A stretch of 64,000 nucleotides of DNA from Desertivirga arenae. GTDB lineage: Bacteria > Bacteroidota > Bacteroidia > Sphingobacteriales > Sphingobacteriaceae. The DNA lies in assembly GCF_017355785.1 (NCBI RefSeq), contig NZ_JAFEWE010000002.1, positions 298,618 to 362,617 of the forward strand. The letters run 5' to 3'. Under the pieces are notes generated by a model. The model was not told where the DNA came from. It made no database searches and saw only the letters and a program-made list of their open reading frames with translations. Below, one piece after another: positions 56,986 through 64,000 of the stretch. Every line of letters begins with the position of its first letter. The first letter of the stretch is position 1. Position numbers and translations under genes: made by a program.

Positions 56986-57332
56986 AAGCTGTACTCAGCT
57001 TTTCACCAATTAATTGGTGAAAATAAATGGATTCCTTCTCGAAGTGTAGGCACGATCCCTGTTAGGTTTCCCTCTGATCAGCAACCCAACGACACAGGAA
57101 ACACGTAGATGTAAGTTTTCCTGGAAATGACCCTAATAATTATTTTGAATGGCGTGCCAATGTCAAATCAAAAGGGCGAGCCTTATTGATGCTGGCCTTG
57201 TATTCTGAGGTCGGCGAAAATGATGCTCCTACAGTCATTTATGAAGGTTCTCACATCGATATTGCACGGTTATTGTCTCAAGTGATTATTACGAAAACCA
57301 GTAATAAAAGAACTCTAATTACCGCCTATTAA
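56986..57332 (+). pseudogene. phytanoyl-CoA dioxygenase-like remnant with frameshift
   Basis: Frame 1 (56986-57099) reads KLYSAFHQLIGENKWIPS, then VGTIPVRFPSDQQPNDTG. After a one-base deletion at about 57100, frame 2 continues HVDVSFPGNDPNNYFEW, then KGRALLMLALYSEVGENDAP, then VIYEGSHIDIARLL. The DTG-[W]-HVD junction (with the metal-ligand H-x-D) and the DDAPT...GSH motif are typical of the PhyH family of Fe(II)/2-oxoglutarate oxygenases (from memory). The N-terminal part is cut by a TAA at 56983 and the C-terminal part is missing. Confidence 0.6.
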
Positions 57333-57334
57333 AC

Positions 57335-57639
57335 TTTACAAAAAATGTAAATTTTTACTACATTGAGACTACTAGTAATGGATCGCTTGCAGTTAAGGTT
57401 AAGAAGGTTGAGAATAACGACTTTCCCAAGATTACTAAGAAGCGTTTTTTCTTTGATTGGAAGTCATTAAAGTATGAAAACGAAATTTCAAGCTGGTAAC
57501 TATCCCTTGTATATCCTTATTGCCTAAAACAAGTTTAAAACAACATTATATTGAAGCCTATGGCTTTCTGGATGGCGGAAGGCAGATATATTTAGAGGGA
57601 AACGAATTAATAAATTTAATAAGGAAGTACTACAAATGA
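57335..57639 (+). pseudogene. remnant of the first gene of a Bacteroidota two-gene unit
   Basis: The first piece (to the TAA at 57497) reads NFYYIETTSNGSLAVKVKKV and then KRFFFDWKSLKYENEI. It has no usable start codon. The second piece (57508-57639) reads CISLLPKTSLKQHYIEAYG and then FLDGGRQIYLEGNELINLI. From memory these are the two ends of one small protein family of uncertain fold, possibly acetyltransferase-like. The middle is deleted. Its TGA overlaps the ATG of the next gene (ATGA), the usual coupling in this pair. Confidence 0.5.
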
Positions 57640-57910
57640 AACAGGATAAAATAAATGGGCTATCAGGGAAAGAAATTGCAGAAGCGTTTGTCATTCCCCA
57701 GACAATAAGTAATGAAGATAAAAAACTGGCAGATGCAGAATTAAATGAGAAGAGAAAAGCAAGAAGAAAACACTCTCTAACAAATTCATTCCCGCTCTTC
57801 AATGGTTTAAACTTATTGAAAAAGAAAAAGAACACGATCTGGTTAGCAACCAAGAATTGCGAAAACTAGAAGCACCTAATGTATCAGGCAGGCTGGCTTT
57901 ATCCTTTTAA
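57636..57910 (+). pseudogene. remnant of an HTH-type partner protein, internally deleted
   Basis: The N-terminal piece MKQDKINGLSGKEIAEAFVI, followed by ISNEDKKLADAELNEKRKAR, matches the start of a common Bacteroidota protein with a central helix-turn-helix (from memory). At about 57785 the sequence jumps to another frame that reads IPALQWFKLIEKEKEHDLVS and NQELRKLEAPN, which is that family's C-terminal end. The HTH in between is missing. The nominal frame runs on to 57869 as nonsense. Confidence 0.55.
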
Positions 57911-57930
57911 TATGCCGAGTCCCCTCTCTA

Positions 57931-57975
57931 TCACTACTGGTCTTTGCGTCTCGCTAAGACCAGTAATGAGGTAAC
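57931..57975. repeat. GCGTCTCGCT hairpin element, copy 1
   Basis: ACTGGTCTT (57936-57944) pairs with AAGACCAGT (57956-57964) around a loop holding GCGTCTCGCT, followed by AATGAGG. Related words recur at 61233-61340. It separates the relics from the DUF4932 gene and could also terminate transcription. Confidence 0.55.
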
Positions 57976-58056
57976 TGAAGGTACCGAACTTGTCGGCCCC
58001 TATAGGAAGTTGCCTATTTTTTTATATCTTAAACCTAATTTGAAAAGAGTCTATCC

Positions 58057-59494
58057 ATGAAAAATATGCAGGAAGTTGCCTATGGCTTGTTTTATGTGCT
58101 TAGGGTTTTCGCCCTCTTTCTCATCCTGTTGACCTCTTATTCTACGTCAGCACAGCAAAAGAAGCTTCCGGTATTAAAAGCAGAAAAAAATCGCATCTCT
58201 TTAATCATCGATTCGGTATCCTACGGTGAGGCGGTGGTTTTAAACCCTAAGCTAAAACCAGATCTATTGAATTTCCCTATCAAGAAGGAGCTCATGCACC
58301 TGGTATTCAAGTCGGCGATCGACTCTCTTAGCATCAACTTAAAGGGCGGCGAAAATTTCGACTTTATGGTGATCAATCAGGAAAGTAACGACTCGGCCTA
58401 TTTAAGGGCTGTGGGTCAGAAGTTCACTAATCCAGCAAGATTTAGCAAGTTCTATCAGAAATCAAATAATCTCAAAACAACGATCGATATTCCTCCAGTG
58501 TACGAGCTTATCAATATCGTAATTGCCCTAACACCGAGCGCGGCCAAAAAACCGGAACCTTGCTTTCAGGTACTCTGATTATTACAAGACAGTAATGGCA
58601 AATTTTGGTCAGTACAAGGATGAACCAATTGTGAAGCAAATTGACTCGCTACTTAAAGAAGATAAGTACGCTCACCTAAAAATGGATGGTTATTCTTTCG
58701 AGATGCATAATGGAAAGATTGTGAAGAGCAAGGTTTATGACCGTGTTTCCTGGGGTGCAGTTAATACCCTAAGGCCATTTGAGAAGGAACTACAGGCGTT
58801 CGCGACTAAAATCAATTTCAATTCTTTTTACAAGTCTAATAAACATTTGTATGATGACCAGATCCGTTGCTATCGCGATTCTATAAAATTACCTCAGATG
58901 ATATCTTGGTTACGCCAGAATTACCCTACAACAAACTACAACACCTTCAAGGTGATATTTTCCCCGTTAGTTGCCGGAAATCAATCTGCAAACTACTTTA
59001 CCAGTAATAATTTTAAAGAAGCCCAAGCTCACGTTAATTTTCCTTATCTGCGAAACTATTATGATGATAAATTAAGCGAAGAGGCCATAAATCTAAACCG
59101 GGGCAGCATTGTATTCACCGAGCTAAATCATTGTTTCAATGACCCTGTAACAGAAAAGCATCAACGGTCCAGTGATTTTGTTTCGGCTTTCTCCAATCTC
59201 GACATCTGGCTTGAAAAGGATAAACCCGCCAGCTCGTACAACAATTCCCTGGCTTGCTTCAATGAATACATGAACTGGGGACTCCTGAGCCTCTATTTCT
59301 TAGATTTTGCTCCATCTTCTGAAAAACAAAAACTCATCTACTCGATCGAAAATAATATGAAGAAATACAGGGGTTTCAAACGCTTCCCTGAGTTCAACCA
59401 GTTTCTGATTGCTTTATATAAAAATAAAGGCCAAAAACCCCTGGCAGATTATTATCCAAAAATCATCCATTGGTTTGCCAGCAACAAGGGATAA
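58057..59494 (+). pseudogene. DUF4932-type exported protein gene with a homopolymer frameshift
   Basis: The first part (58057-58578) has a signal peptide (hydrophobic 8-28, cleavage near SAQ) and reads on to VYELINIVIALTPSAAKK. The second part continues in the next frame as KNRNLAFRYSDYYKTVMANF, then FGQYKDEPIVKQIDSLL, and runs to the stop at 59494 (nominal restart Met at 58595). The switch falls in a run of six A at 58546-58551; five A would restore one protein of about 478 residues. The second part carries RGSIVFTELNHCFNDP and NEYMNWGL, a zinc-peptidase-like HExxH-poor pattern of the DUF4932 family (from memory). It may be a pseudogene, a sequencing error, or a slippage site. Confidence 0.75.
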
Positions 59495-59495
59495 G

Positions 59496-59660
59496 TCAAT
59501 CTGAAATCAGATCATCTTTAAAATTTGTGAATTCTTTTATTGCATTGGCATGTTTCCAATTAATATCGGTAGTATAAAGAATATGCAGAATCTCTCCGTC
59601 ATTAATATATCCAGGAATTTCCTTTAATGTATTCTCGGCATATTTTTTAGCAGCAATCAT
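59496..59660 (-). CDS. 54-residue hypothetical protein
   Basis: ATG at 59660 to TGA at 59496. The product is MIAAKKYAENTLKEIPGYIN, then DGEILHILYTTDINWKHANA, then IKEFTNFKDDL. Composition is that of a normal soluble protein, with amphipathic helices and an acidic end, which favours real coding. It ends one base after the convergent DUF4932 gene. No family recognised. Confidence 0.5.
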   Translation of the reverse strand: MIAAKKYAENTLKEIPGYINDGEILHILYTTDINWKHANAIKEFTNFKDDLISD

Positions 59661-59704
59661 AAGTACTCTTTAATAGAATTATTATAAGAGGTCCTTCTCA
59701 AAAA

Positions 59705-60082
59705 TCAGATTGCTCTGCTTCTAATCCATTCCCTGTGAGACACACCCCATTTACATAAGGCTATAATAACCTCCTTCAGAGTATAGCTATATTCGCTAAG
59801 CTCGTAATTAATCATTGCGGGATAGGTTTCCACTATCCGCCTAACCACAAATCCATTCAACTCCAGTTCCTTTAATTCGTGAGACAATACAGTAGCTGAG
59901 ATCCCCTTCACACCGCGCTGCAACTCATTAAACCGCAGAGAGCCATCCAATAAAGCGGTAATTATTTTTAATTTCCACTTTCCCCCAATAGCGTAAAGAG
60001 CATCGTCAATCGCTAATGAATAAGATGTGCAAGCTTCTCTACTCGGATGTTCTGAGCTGAATATTATAGTTTTATCTTCCAT
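59705..60082 (-). CDS. HxlR-family transcriptional regulator
   Basis: 125 residues, one winged helix. The signature Cys18 plus GGKWKLKIITALLDG, then LRFNELQRGVKGISATVLSHELKELELNG, is diagnostic of HxlR regulators, many of which sense aldehydes or oxidants through that Cys. Divergent from the aldo/keto reductase at 60200 with 117 bases between, the classic regulator-target arrangement; it probably represses or activates that gene (inference). Confidence 0.9.
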   Translation of the reverse strand: MEDKTIIFSSEHPSREACTSYSLAIDDALYAIGGKWKLKIITALLDGSLRFNELQRGVKGISATVLSHELKELELNGFVVRRIVETYPAMINYELSEYSYTLKEVIIALCKWGVSHREWIRSRAI

Positions 60083-60199
60083 TCCACTAAGTAAAACATT
60101 AGCACTAAGCTTTAACTAAGCACCAATAAAAGTTAATGAAAGGTAAGTAATTTTAAACTTCCTATAGCTGTTGAACTATAAATATTAAGCTGAGCTTTT

Positions 60200-61216
60200 A
60201 TGAAATATAAACTTTTTGGAAAAAATAGCGGACTTTTCGTAAGTGAATTTGTGCTAGGGACAGGTATGTTTGGCACTACTTCCGGTTACGGTGCAACAAT
60301 GGAAGAATGCGAAAAAATATTTAATGCTTATAGCGATCAAGGTGGAAATTTTATAGATACCTCCGATGCTTACCAATTGGGACAAGCCGAAGAAATTACG
60401 GGGAAACTAATCGTGGGGAGGAGGAGTAATTATGTTATAGCCAGTAAATATTCCAGAGGACATGCACTAGCTTCAACAGGCAACATAGGTAACCATCGCA
60501 AAGCATTAAGAGAGGGAATTGAGGCTAGCCTGAAAAGATTAAAAACAGACTATATCGACCTGTATCTTGTGCACTTTGAGGATAAATATACACCCCTGGA
60601 GGAAATCGTAAGAGGTATGGAGGACCTGGTTCAAAGTGGAAAGGTACTGTATTGGGGTCTTTCTAACTTTAGTCCCTGGCGAACTGCCGCAGCCGCCACT
60701 TTTGCAAAAAGCACGCATAGGCCTCCCCTCACCGCTATTCAAATTGAATACAATCTTTTACAAAGGGCTGTGGAACAGGAATATTGGCCTTTGGCTAATG
60801 AAATGGGACTGGCAATTATGGCTTATTCACCAATGGCAGGCGGAATGTTAACTTCAAAGTACCGGAAAGGTGAGTCAGGCCGACTAAAGCAAGGATCGGG
60901 AGAGGCAATAGACTATAAAACATCTTCAGTTTTAGACGTTCTGGAAACCATTTCCGTCCAAACTGGCTTTTCCTGCGGCCAGTTAGCCACAGCCTGGGTT
61001 CGAACAAAAGGCGTTTTTCCTATTATTGGGGCCCGCACTGTTGAACAATTTGCCGAAAACATCAGATCTGGTTTAATAAATTTATCCCCTGAGCAGCTTG
61101 AAGCATTAGACGAGGTTAGCCAGGTAAGGCGCCTTTATCCTCACCATATTGATGGTCAGAAGATCTTAACTCAAAATGGGAAAATCACCCTGGATTATGA
61201 TACCCAACTGAAGTAA
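60200..61216 (+). CDS. aldo/keto reductase
   Basis: 338-residue NAD(P)H-dependent carbonyl reductase, TIM barrel. The catalytic tetrad is readable: Asp and Tyr in FIDTSDAYQLG, Lys in VIASKYSRG, and His in YLVHFED. The C-terminal cofactor loop reads VFPIIGARTVEQFAENI. It resembles the stress-type AKR11/12 group. Likely controlled by the divergent HxlR regulator in response to reactive carbonyls (inference). Confidence 0.9.
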   Translation: MKYKLFGKNSGLFVSEFVLGTGMFGTTSGYGATMEECEKIFNAYSDQGGNFIDTSDAYQLGQAEEITGKLIVGRRSNYVIASKYSRGHALASTGNIGNHRKALREGIEASLKRLKTDYIDLYLVHFEDKYTPLEEIVRGMEDLVQSGKVLYWGLSNFSPWRTAAAATFAKSTHRPPLTAIQIEYNLLQRAVEQEYWPLANEMGLAIMAYSPMAGGMLTSKYRKGESGRLKQGSGEAIDYKTSSVLDVLETISVQTGFSCGQLATAWVRTKGVFPIIGARTVEQFAENIRSGLINLSPEQLEALDEVSQVRRLYPHHIDGQKILTQNGKITLDYDTQLK

Positions 61217-61232
61217 CACTAACTTCATCTTC

Positions 61233-61340
61233 TACTGACCTGAGCGTCTCGCTCAGACCTAATACCCCCACCCGCAAACTGGTCCTAGCATCCTCGCGAC
61301 CAGAAATGGCTGAACCTACGACCAGTAATGAGGGGTAAAA
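61233..61340. repeat. GCGTCTCGCT hairpin element, copy 2
   Basis: CTGAGCG (61240-61246) pairs with CGCTCAG (61250-61256) around TCT, giving GCGTCTCGCT at the tip as in the copy at 57931. A second related part (ACTGGTC ... GACCAGTAATGAGG) ends at about 61334. It follows the aldo/keto reductase gene and may act as terminator or be a palindromic mobile repeat. Confidence 0.55.
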
Positions 61341-61378
61341 AAGGATTTCCCGTTTTAGCCCATGAAGAACAGATTTGA

Positions 61379-61780
61379 CTACGGTAATTTATAACTGAAG
61401 GAAGCCTTTACCTTTTTGGTTAGAGAAGAACATATTCCCCAACCGTTCTCTCTTTCCGTAAGTGTTCCTTCGAGTGCTCCGGTAAAATAGCCTTTAACCG
61501 ATGTAATGGTCATTTCTCCCGTCATCTGTCGATACACACCAGTGCACCAGGTTCCACTTACGAAGCCACGTCCACTCCCCACATCAGCTACGAGATAAAC
61601 ACTACCAGGAACCGGCATCGGACCAAACACAAAGTTTCCAGTGCGGATCCCAACAGCTTTAAGGTCAAAAGCACCAGGAGATGTTTCAGAATAATTCCAT
61701 GCACCAGCAGCATACTTACATATTTCTTCATCTCTATCTTTAATTAATAAATCAGTTGAGTAGCCTGAAAATCCTAATCT
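61379..61780 (-). pseudogene. 5'-truncated small beta-rich protein
   Basis: The frame is open from a TAA at 61781 to the stop at 61379, and reads convincingly as protein: CKYAAGAWNYSETSPGAFDL, then NFVFGPMPVPGSVYLVADVG, then GTWCTGVYRQMTGEMTITS, then FTGALEGTLTE. The only canonical start is a GTG at 61630, inside the conserved-looking part. An ATG at about 61731 (MKKYVSMLLVHG) looks like a signal-peptide start but is in another frame, so a frameshift after it is likely. The frame overlaps the YceI stop by seven bases. Family unknown. Confidence 0.5.
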
Positions 61781-62385
61781 TTAACCGCGTTTATACTAAG
61801 AATAATCTCAACCTCAGGTAATATATAGAGCGCTTGTGCCGGATCGTTATAGCTGGTCATTCCCCAGTTCAAACGGTTAATCTTTAAAAATGCATGCGTA
61901 TGAAGCCCCGCCTCATCGTTGGTGATCTTTGCAGGAAAACTGATTTGATGGGTCTGTCCGATCATTGAAAAATCTCCGGTCACTTCATAGTTAGCACCCT
62001 CGACAGCTGAAGGTGTACCTCCATTGTACGGTTTTACTGAAGTAATATGAAAGCTGGCCTCAGGATGCAGGGCGAGGTTAAAGAAATCAGGACTTTTCAA
62101 ATGGTCAAGCAATTCTTCCCGCGGCCCCTCGGGAAGGTCGTAGTTCTTGATACTTGCGATAGGAATGCGAAAGTCACCAGCACTAAGCACGCCCTTCCCA
62201 TCCGTTTTCAAGTCGCCCTTTACCCCGAATGATCCAACATGAAAATGATCGGTAGCACTTCCTTTCCATTCAACCTTTGAGGCATCCTCCTTAACGGAGT
62301 AGGTGGTAGTTGCATTCTCGTCTTTCTGACAAGACAATAGTAGTGTAAGCGCCAGTACTGGCGCAGATAGATATTTAATTTTCAT
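61774..62385 (-). CDS. YceI-family lipoprotein
   Basis: 203 residues from the ATG at 62385. The frame is open to 62508, but MKIKYLSAPVLALTLLLSC is a lipoprotein signal with Cys19, so the inner start is right. The mature protein is a lipocalin-like YceI barrel: SKVEWKGSATDHFHVGSFGV, GDFRIPIASI, DHLKSPDFFNLALHPEASFHI, VTGDFSMIGQTHQISFP. YceI proteins bind polyisoprenoids or amphiphiles in the periplasm. It lies 153 bases downstream of the AraC regulator on the same strand. Confidence 0.9.
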   Translation of the reverse strand: MKIKYLSAPVLALTLLLSCQKDENATTTYSVKEDASKVEWKGSATDHFHVGSFGVKGDLKTDGKGVLSAGDFRIPIASIKNYDLPEGPREELLDHLKSPDFFNLALHPEASFHITSVKPYNGGTPSAVEGANYEVTGDFSMIGQTHQISFPAKITNDEAGLHTHAFLKINRLNWGMTSYNDPAQALYILPEVEIILSINAVKD

Positions 62386-62538
62386 AATAATTTGCCTGTA
62401 AGTACTGCTCGCTTCTAAAGCGATCTCAATGTTATCTTTCATATTCTCCGATATCTTTCCTGCAAAGTTGGGCCGTTGGGGAGAAAATCTTTTGTAAAAA
62501 ACCGACATGCCCCGGTTTCGCTAACATCACAACAAGCG

Positions 62539-63387
62539 CTAGAGATTGGCGAAGCATTTACCATGAGTAACATAGAATTCAGCAGTCGACTTCTTTTTCA
62601 AACGCGAAGGACTAAGTCCCGTCAGACTGGTAAAATCTTTGGAGAAATGAGCCGGGTCAAAATAACCAAGTTCATAAGCAAGTTTGGAGAGCGAAAGATC
62701 AGGATCCTTGTTAAGCCGGGAAAAGGCGGTATTGAGACGAATGAAGCGTCCAATCTCTTTAGGTGATAAACCCACCTTAGCCCTGAAAATACGTTCGAGC
62801 TGTCGTCCCGTAATTCCCAGCTGCTGCTCCAGATCTGCCAGCCGGTAATTGCCCGTACTTTGATATAACTGAGACAGGGTATGCTCCACATAAGCTTCCT
62901 GAGGCGATTTTGGCAGAAGCTTACCGATGAAGAACTTATCCAGGATCTTCACCCGGGCTAAATCATCTTCAGCCTCATGCAAACTTTCAGGCACCTCATT
63001 AGCCTGCTTACCCCAAATATCTTCCAGGGCAATACAAGGGAGGTCAGTCAACTCATCCATTTGATAAGCCATGATCCGTTGGATACCAGCAGGCTTAAAT
63101 TGTACTTTCGTAAGTCGGGTGTGCCCCTGAAACTTCAACCAAATTGGGTTACGTAGCTGCCCCACCACAAAAGAGCGAGGTGTGACCCTCATTTCCTCCT
63201 CCGCATTTCGCAAGCTGTAATGATGTGGGTCTCCATAAAGAAAGAGTATCGAAATCTGTCCGAAAGGAATAAGCCTCCAGACATCAGATAGTAAAGTTTC
63301 GGCATTCCAATCAATATCGACCATCATATAATGGTCAATGTAGGCCGACAGTGAGCCTTTAGGCAGATAGATTTTGGCAGTGTTCAC
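62539..63387 (-). CDS. AraC-family transcriptional regulator (DUF6597-type N-terminus)
   Basis: 282 residues, GTG start. The N-terminal half (YIDHYMMVDIDWN ... LIPFGQISILFLYGDP ... FKPAGIQRIMAYQMDELTD) is the cupin-like sensor often called DUF6597. The C-terminal half is an AraC helix-turn-helix pair (LADLEQQLGITGRQLERIFRAKVGLSPKE; LSKLAYELGYFDPAHFSKDFTSLTGLSP). It probably controls the YceI lipoprotein gene behind it, with which it may share a transcript (inference). Confidence 0.85.
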   Translation of the reverse strand: MNTAKIYLPKGSLSAYIDHYMMVDIDWNAETLLSDVWRLIPFGQISILFLYGDPHHYSLRNAEEEMRVTPRSFVVGQLRNPIWLKFQGHTRLTKVQFKPAGIQRIMAYQMDELTDLPCIALEDIWGKQANEVPESLHEAEDDLARVKILDKFFIGKLLPKSPQEAYVEHTLSQLYQSTGNYRLADLEQQLGITGRQLERIFRAKVGLSPKEIGRFIRLNTAFSRLNKDPDLSLSKLAYELGYFDPAHFSKDFTSLTGLSPSRLKKKSTAEFYVTHGKCFANL

Positions 63388-63521
63388 GTGATCGAATTTT
63401 AATCAGGAACACGAATTTAAAACCCTGCTACTACCAGGCAAGTTCAGTCGACGTAGGGCTGTTTTTGTCGATAGAAAGCAAATTTAGAGGATAAACGTTG
63501 AGGCTTAGAACAAGCTAAGGT

Positions 63522-64000
63522 TCAGGCATTGAGGAAACGTTTATAGCAATTCTGTTTGTAGTTACGCCCTATCGGAAGTTCCTTCCCCACAACCTTTACG
63601 TAGCTCGGGTGGAATGATTCGATCTTGTCCAGGGAAACAATGAAAGAACGGTGAATTCGCACAAAATCCATCGTGGGCAGTAGTTGTTCTACCACACTGA
63701 TCTTGTATTTTGATATCAGCTCCCGGTCATTCACCACCACCCTGATATAGTCTTTCACACTCTCAATCCATAAGATATCAGAAGTCTTCACTTTCAAATT
63801 TTCCCGCTTCACGCGTAAGTACAAAAACTGCTCCCGGTTCAATGCCGGCTCAGGCAGGGGGGCAGTAGTCGCTGGCAGGTTAGAACCCAGTCCAAAGCTA
63901 TCCCCAACTCTGTTCATTGCTTTAACAAAACGGTCAAAAGGGATGGGTTTCAAGAGATAATCTACTGCTCCCAGATCAAAACCCTCCAAGGCATACTCCT
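63522..64000 (-). CDS. LytTR response regulator (partial, runs off the right edge)
   Basis: C-terminal ~159 residues visible. They begin in the end of a receiver domain (EYALEGFDLGAVDYLLKPI, containing the conserved Lys), followed by a linker rich in Pro/Ala and a LytTR DNA-binding domain (REQFLYLRVKRENLKVKTSD ... ILWIESVKDYIRVVV ... DFVRIHRSFIVSLDKIESFH). The start lies beyond base 64000. A histidine kinase of the LytS/YehU type is the expected neighbour outside the window. Confidence 0.9.
   Translation of the reverse strand, partial: EYALEGFDLGAVDYLLKPIPFDRFVKAMNRVGDSFGLGSNLPATTAPLPEPALNREQFLYLRVKRENLKVKTSDILWIESVKDYIRVVVNDRELISKYKISVVEQLLPTMDFVRIHRSFIVSLDKIESFHPSYVKVVGKELPIGRNYKQNCYKRFLNA

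Larger units (their letters stand above)
56885..58056. other. gene graveyard: relics of at least three genes
   Basis: A run of broken coding pieces on the + strand: a phytanoyl-CoA dioxygenase-like fragment (56986-57332), a fragmentary gene with an internal deletion (57335-57639), its overlapping partner, also internally deleted (57636-57910), and a GCGTCTCGCT hairpin (57931-57975). No transposase or flanking repeat is visible. 56885-56985 holds nothing that I can identify. Confidence 0.65.

Noticed and set aside
62386-62508. 41-residue N-terminal extension of the YceI protein
   Set aside because: The inner ATG begins a textbook lipoprotein signal, which would be buried by the extension.

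Overview
The window looks like chromosomal DNA of a Bacteroidota bacterium, most likely family Sphingobacteriaceae (Pedobacter/Mucilaginibacter-like; this placement is inference). The evidence is the two-paralogue leucine cluster typical of that phylum, a type IX secretion (T9SS) C-terminal domain on a giant exported protein, a small PID-CTERM-like protein, membrane AraC regulators, DUF4932, DUF6169 and DUF6298-like proteins, TAnnTTTG-type -7 promoter elements, and little Shine-Dalgarno usage. I saw no rRNA, tRNA, CRISPR array or intact transposase.

Layout. (1) 1-8.6 kb: branched-chain amino acid genes leuA, leuC, leuD, a second leuA-like (isopropylmalate/citramalate synthase) gene, leuB and ilvA, all on +. 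Terminator-plus-promoter junctions divide them into at least three transcripts. (2) 8.7-24.2 kb: small conserved proteins, a degenerate receiver protein, an exported GH42 beta-galactosidase, a PAS kinase convergent with a receiver-Crp/Fnr regulator, a VOC protein, a DUF892 ferritin-like protein, a membrane AraC regulator, an acyltransferase-3 protein, a beta-barrel protein, a BLUF-like protein lacking flavin-contact residues, and a MATE exporter. (3) 24.3-33 kb: a histidine kinase whose membrane sensor matches the plant/cyanobacterial ethylene-receptor domain, a beta-helix lipoprotein, a luciferase-like monooxygenase, a reductase gene broken by one amber codon, and a receiver/PAS-kinase pair. 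(4) 33-40 kb: a 2136-residue T9SS surface protein built from alternating repeats, translationally coupled to a small PID-CTERM-like protein. (5) 40.5-52.5 kb: four more kinases, including one with two complete kinase cores around a receiver and one whose first receiver has lost its phospho-Asp, plus a PAP2 phosphatase. (6) 52.5-64 kb: a beta-helix/DUF6298-like exported protein, a small-protein/DUF6169 pair, a graveyard of gene relics (57.0-57.9 kb), a frameshifted DUF4932 gene, a divergent HxlR/aldo-keto reductase pair, a YceI lipoprotein downstream of an AraC regulator, and a LytTR response regulator that runs off the right edge.

How the parts work together. The first 8.6 kb make leucine and feed isoleucine synthesis through 2-oxobutyrate, from threonine (IlvA) and possibly from citramalate. 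The rest is accessory and dominated by sensing: seven histidine kinases in about 39 kb. Most lack an adjacent DNA-binding partner, so they probably act through stand-alone receivers. Several loci are decaying (in-frame stop, homopolymer frameshift, internal deletions). Two short hairpin families recur within the window.

All family assignments come from reading translated sequence and remembered family motifs; no database search was run.
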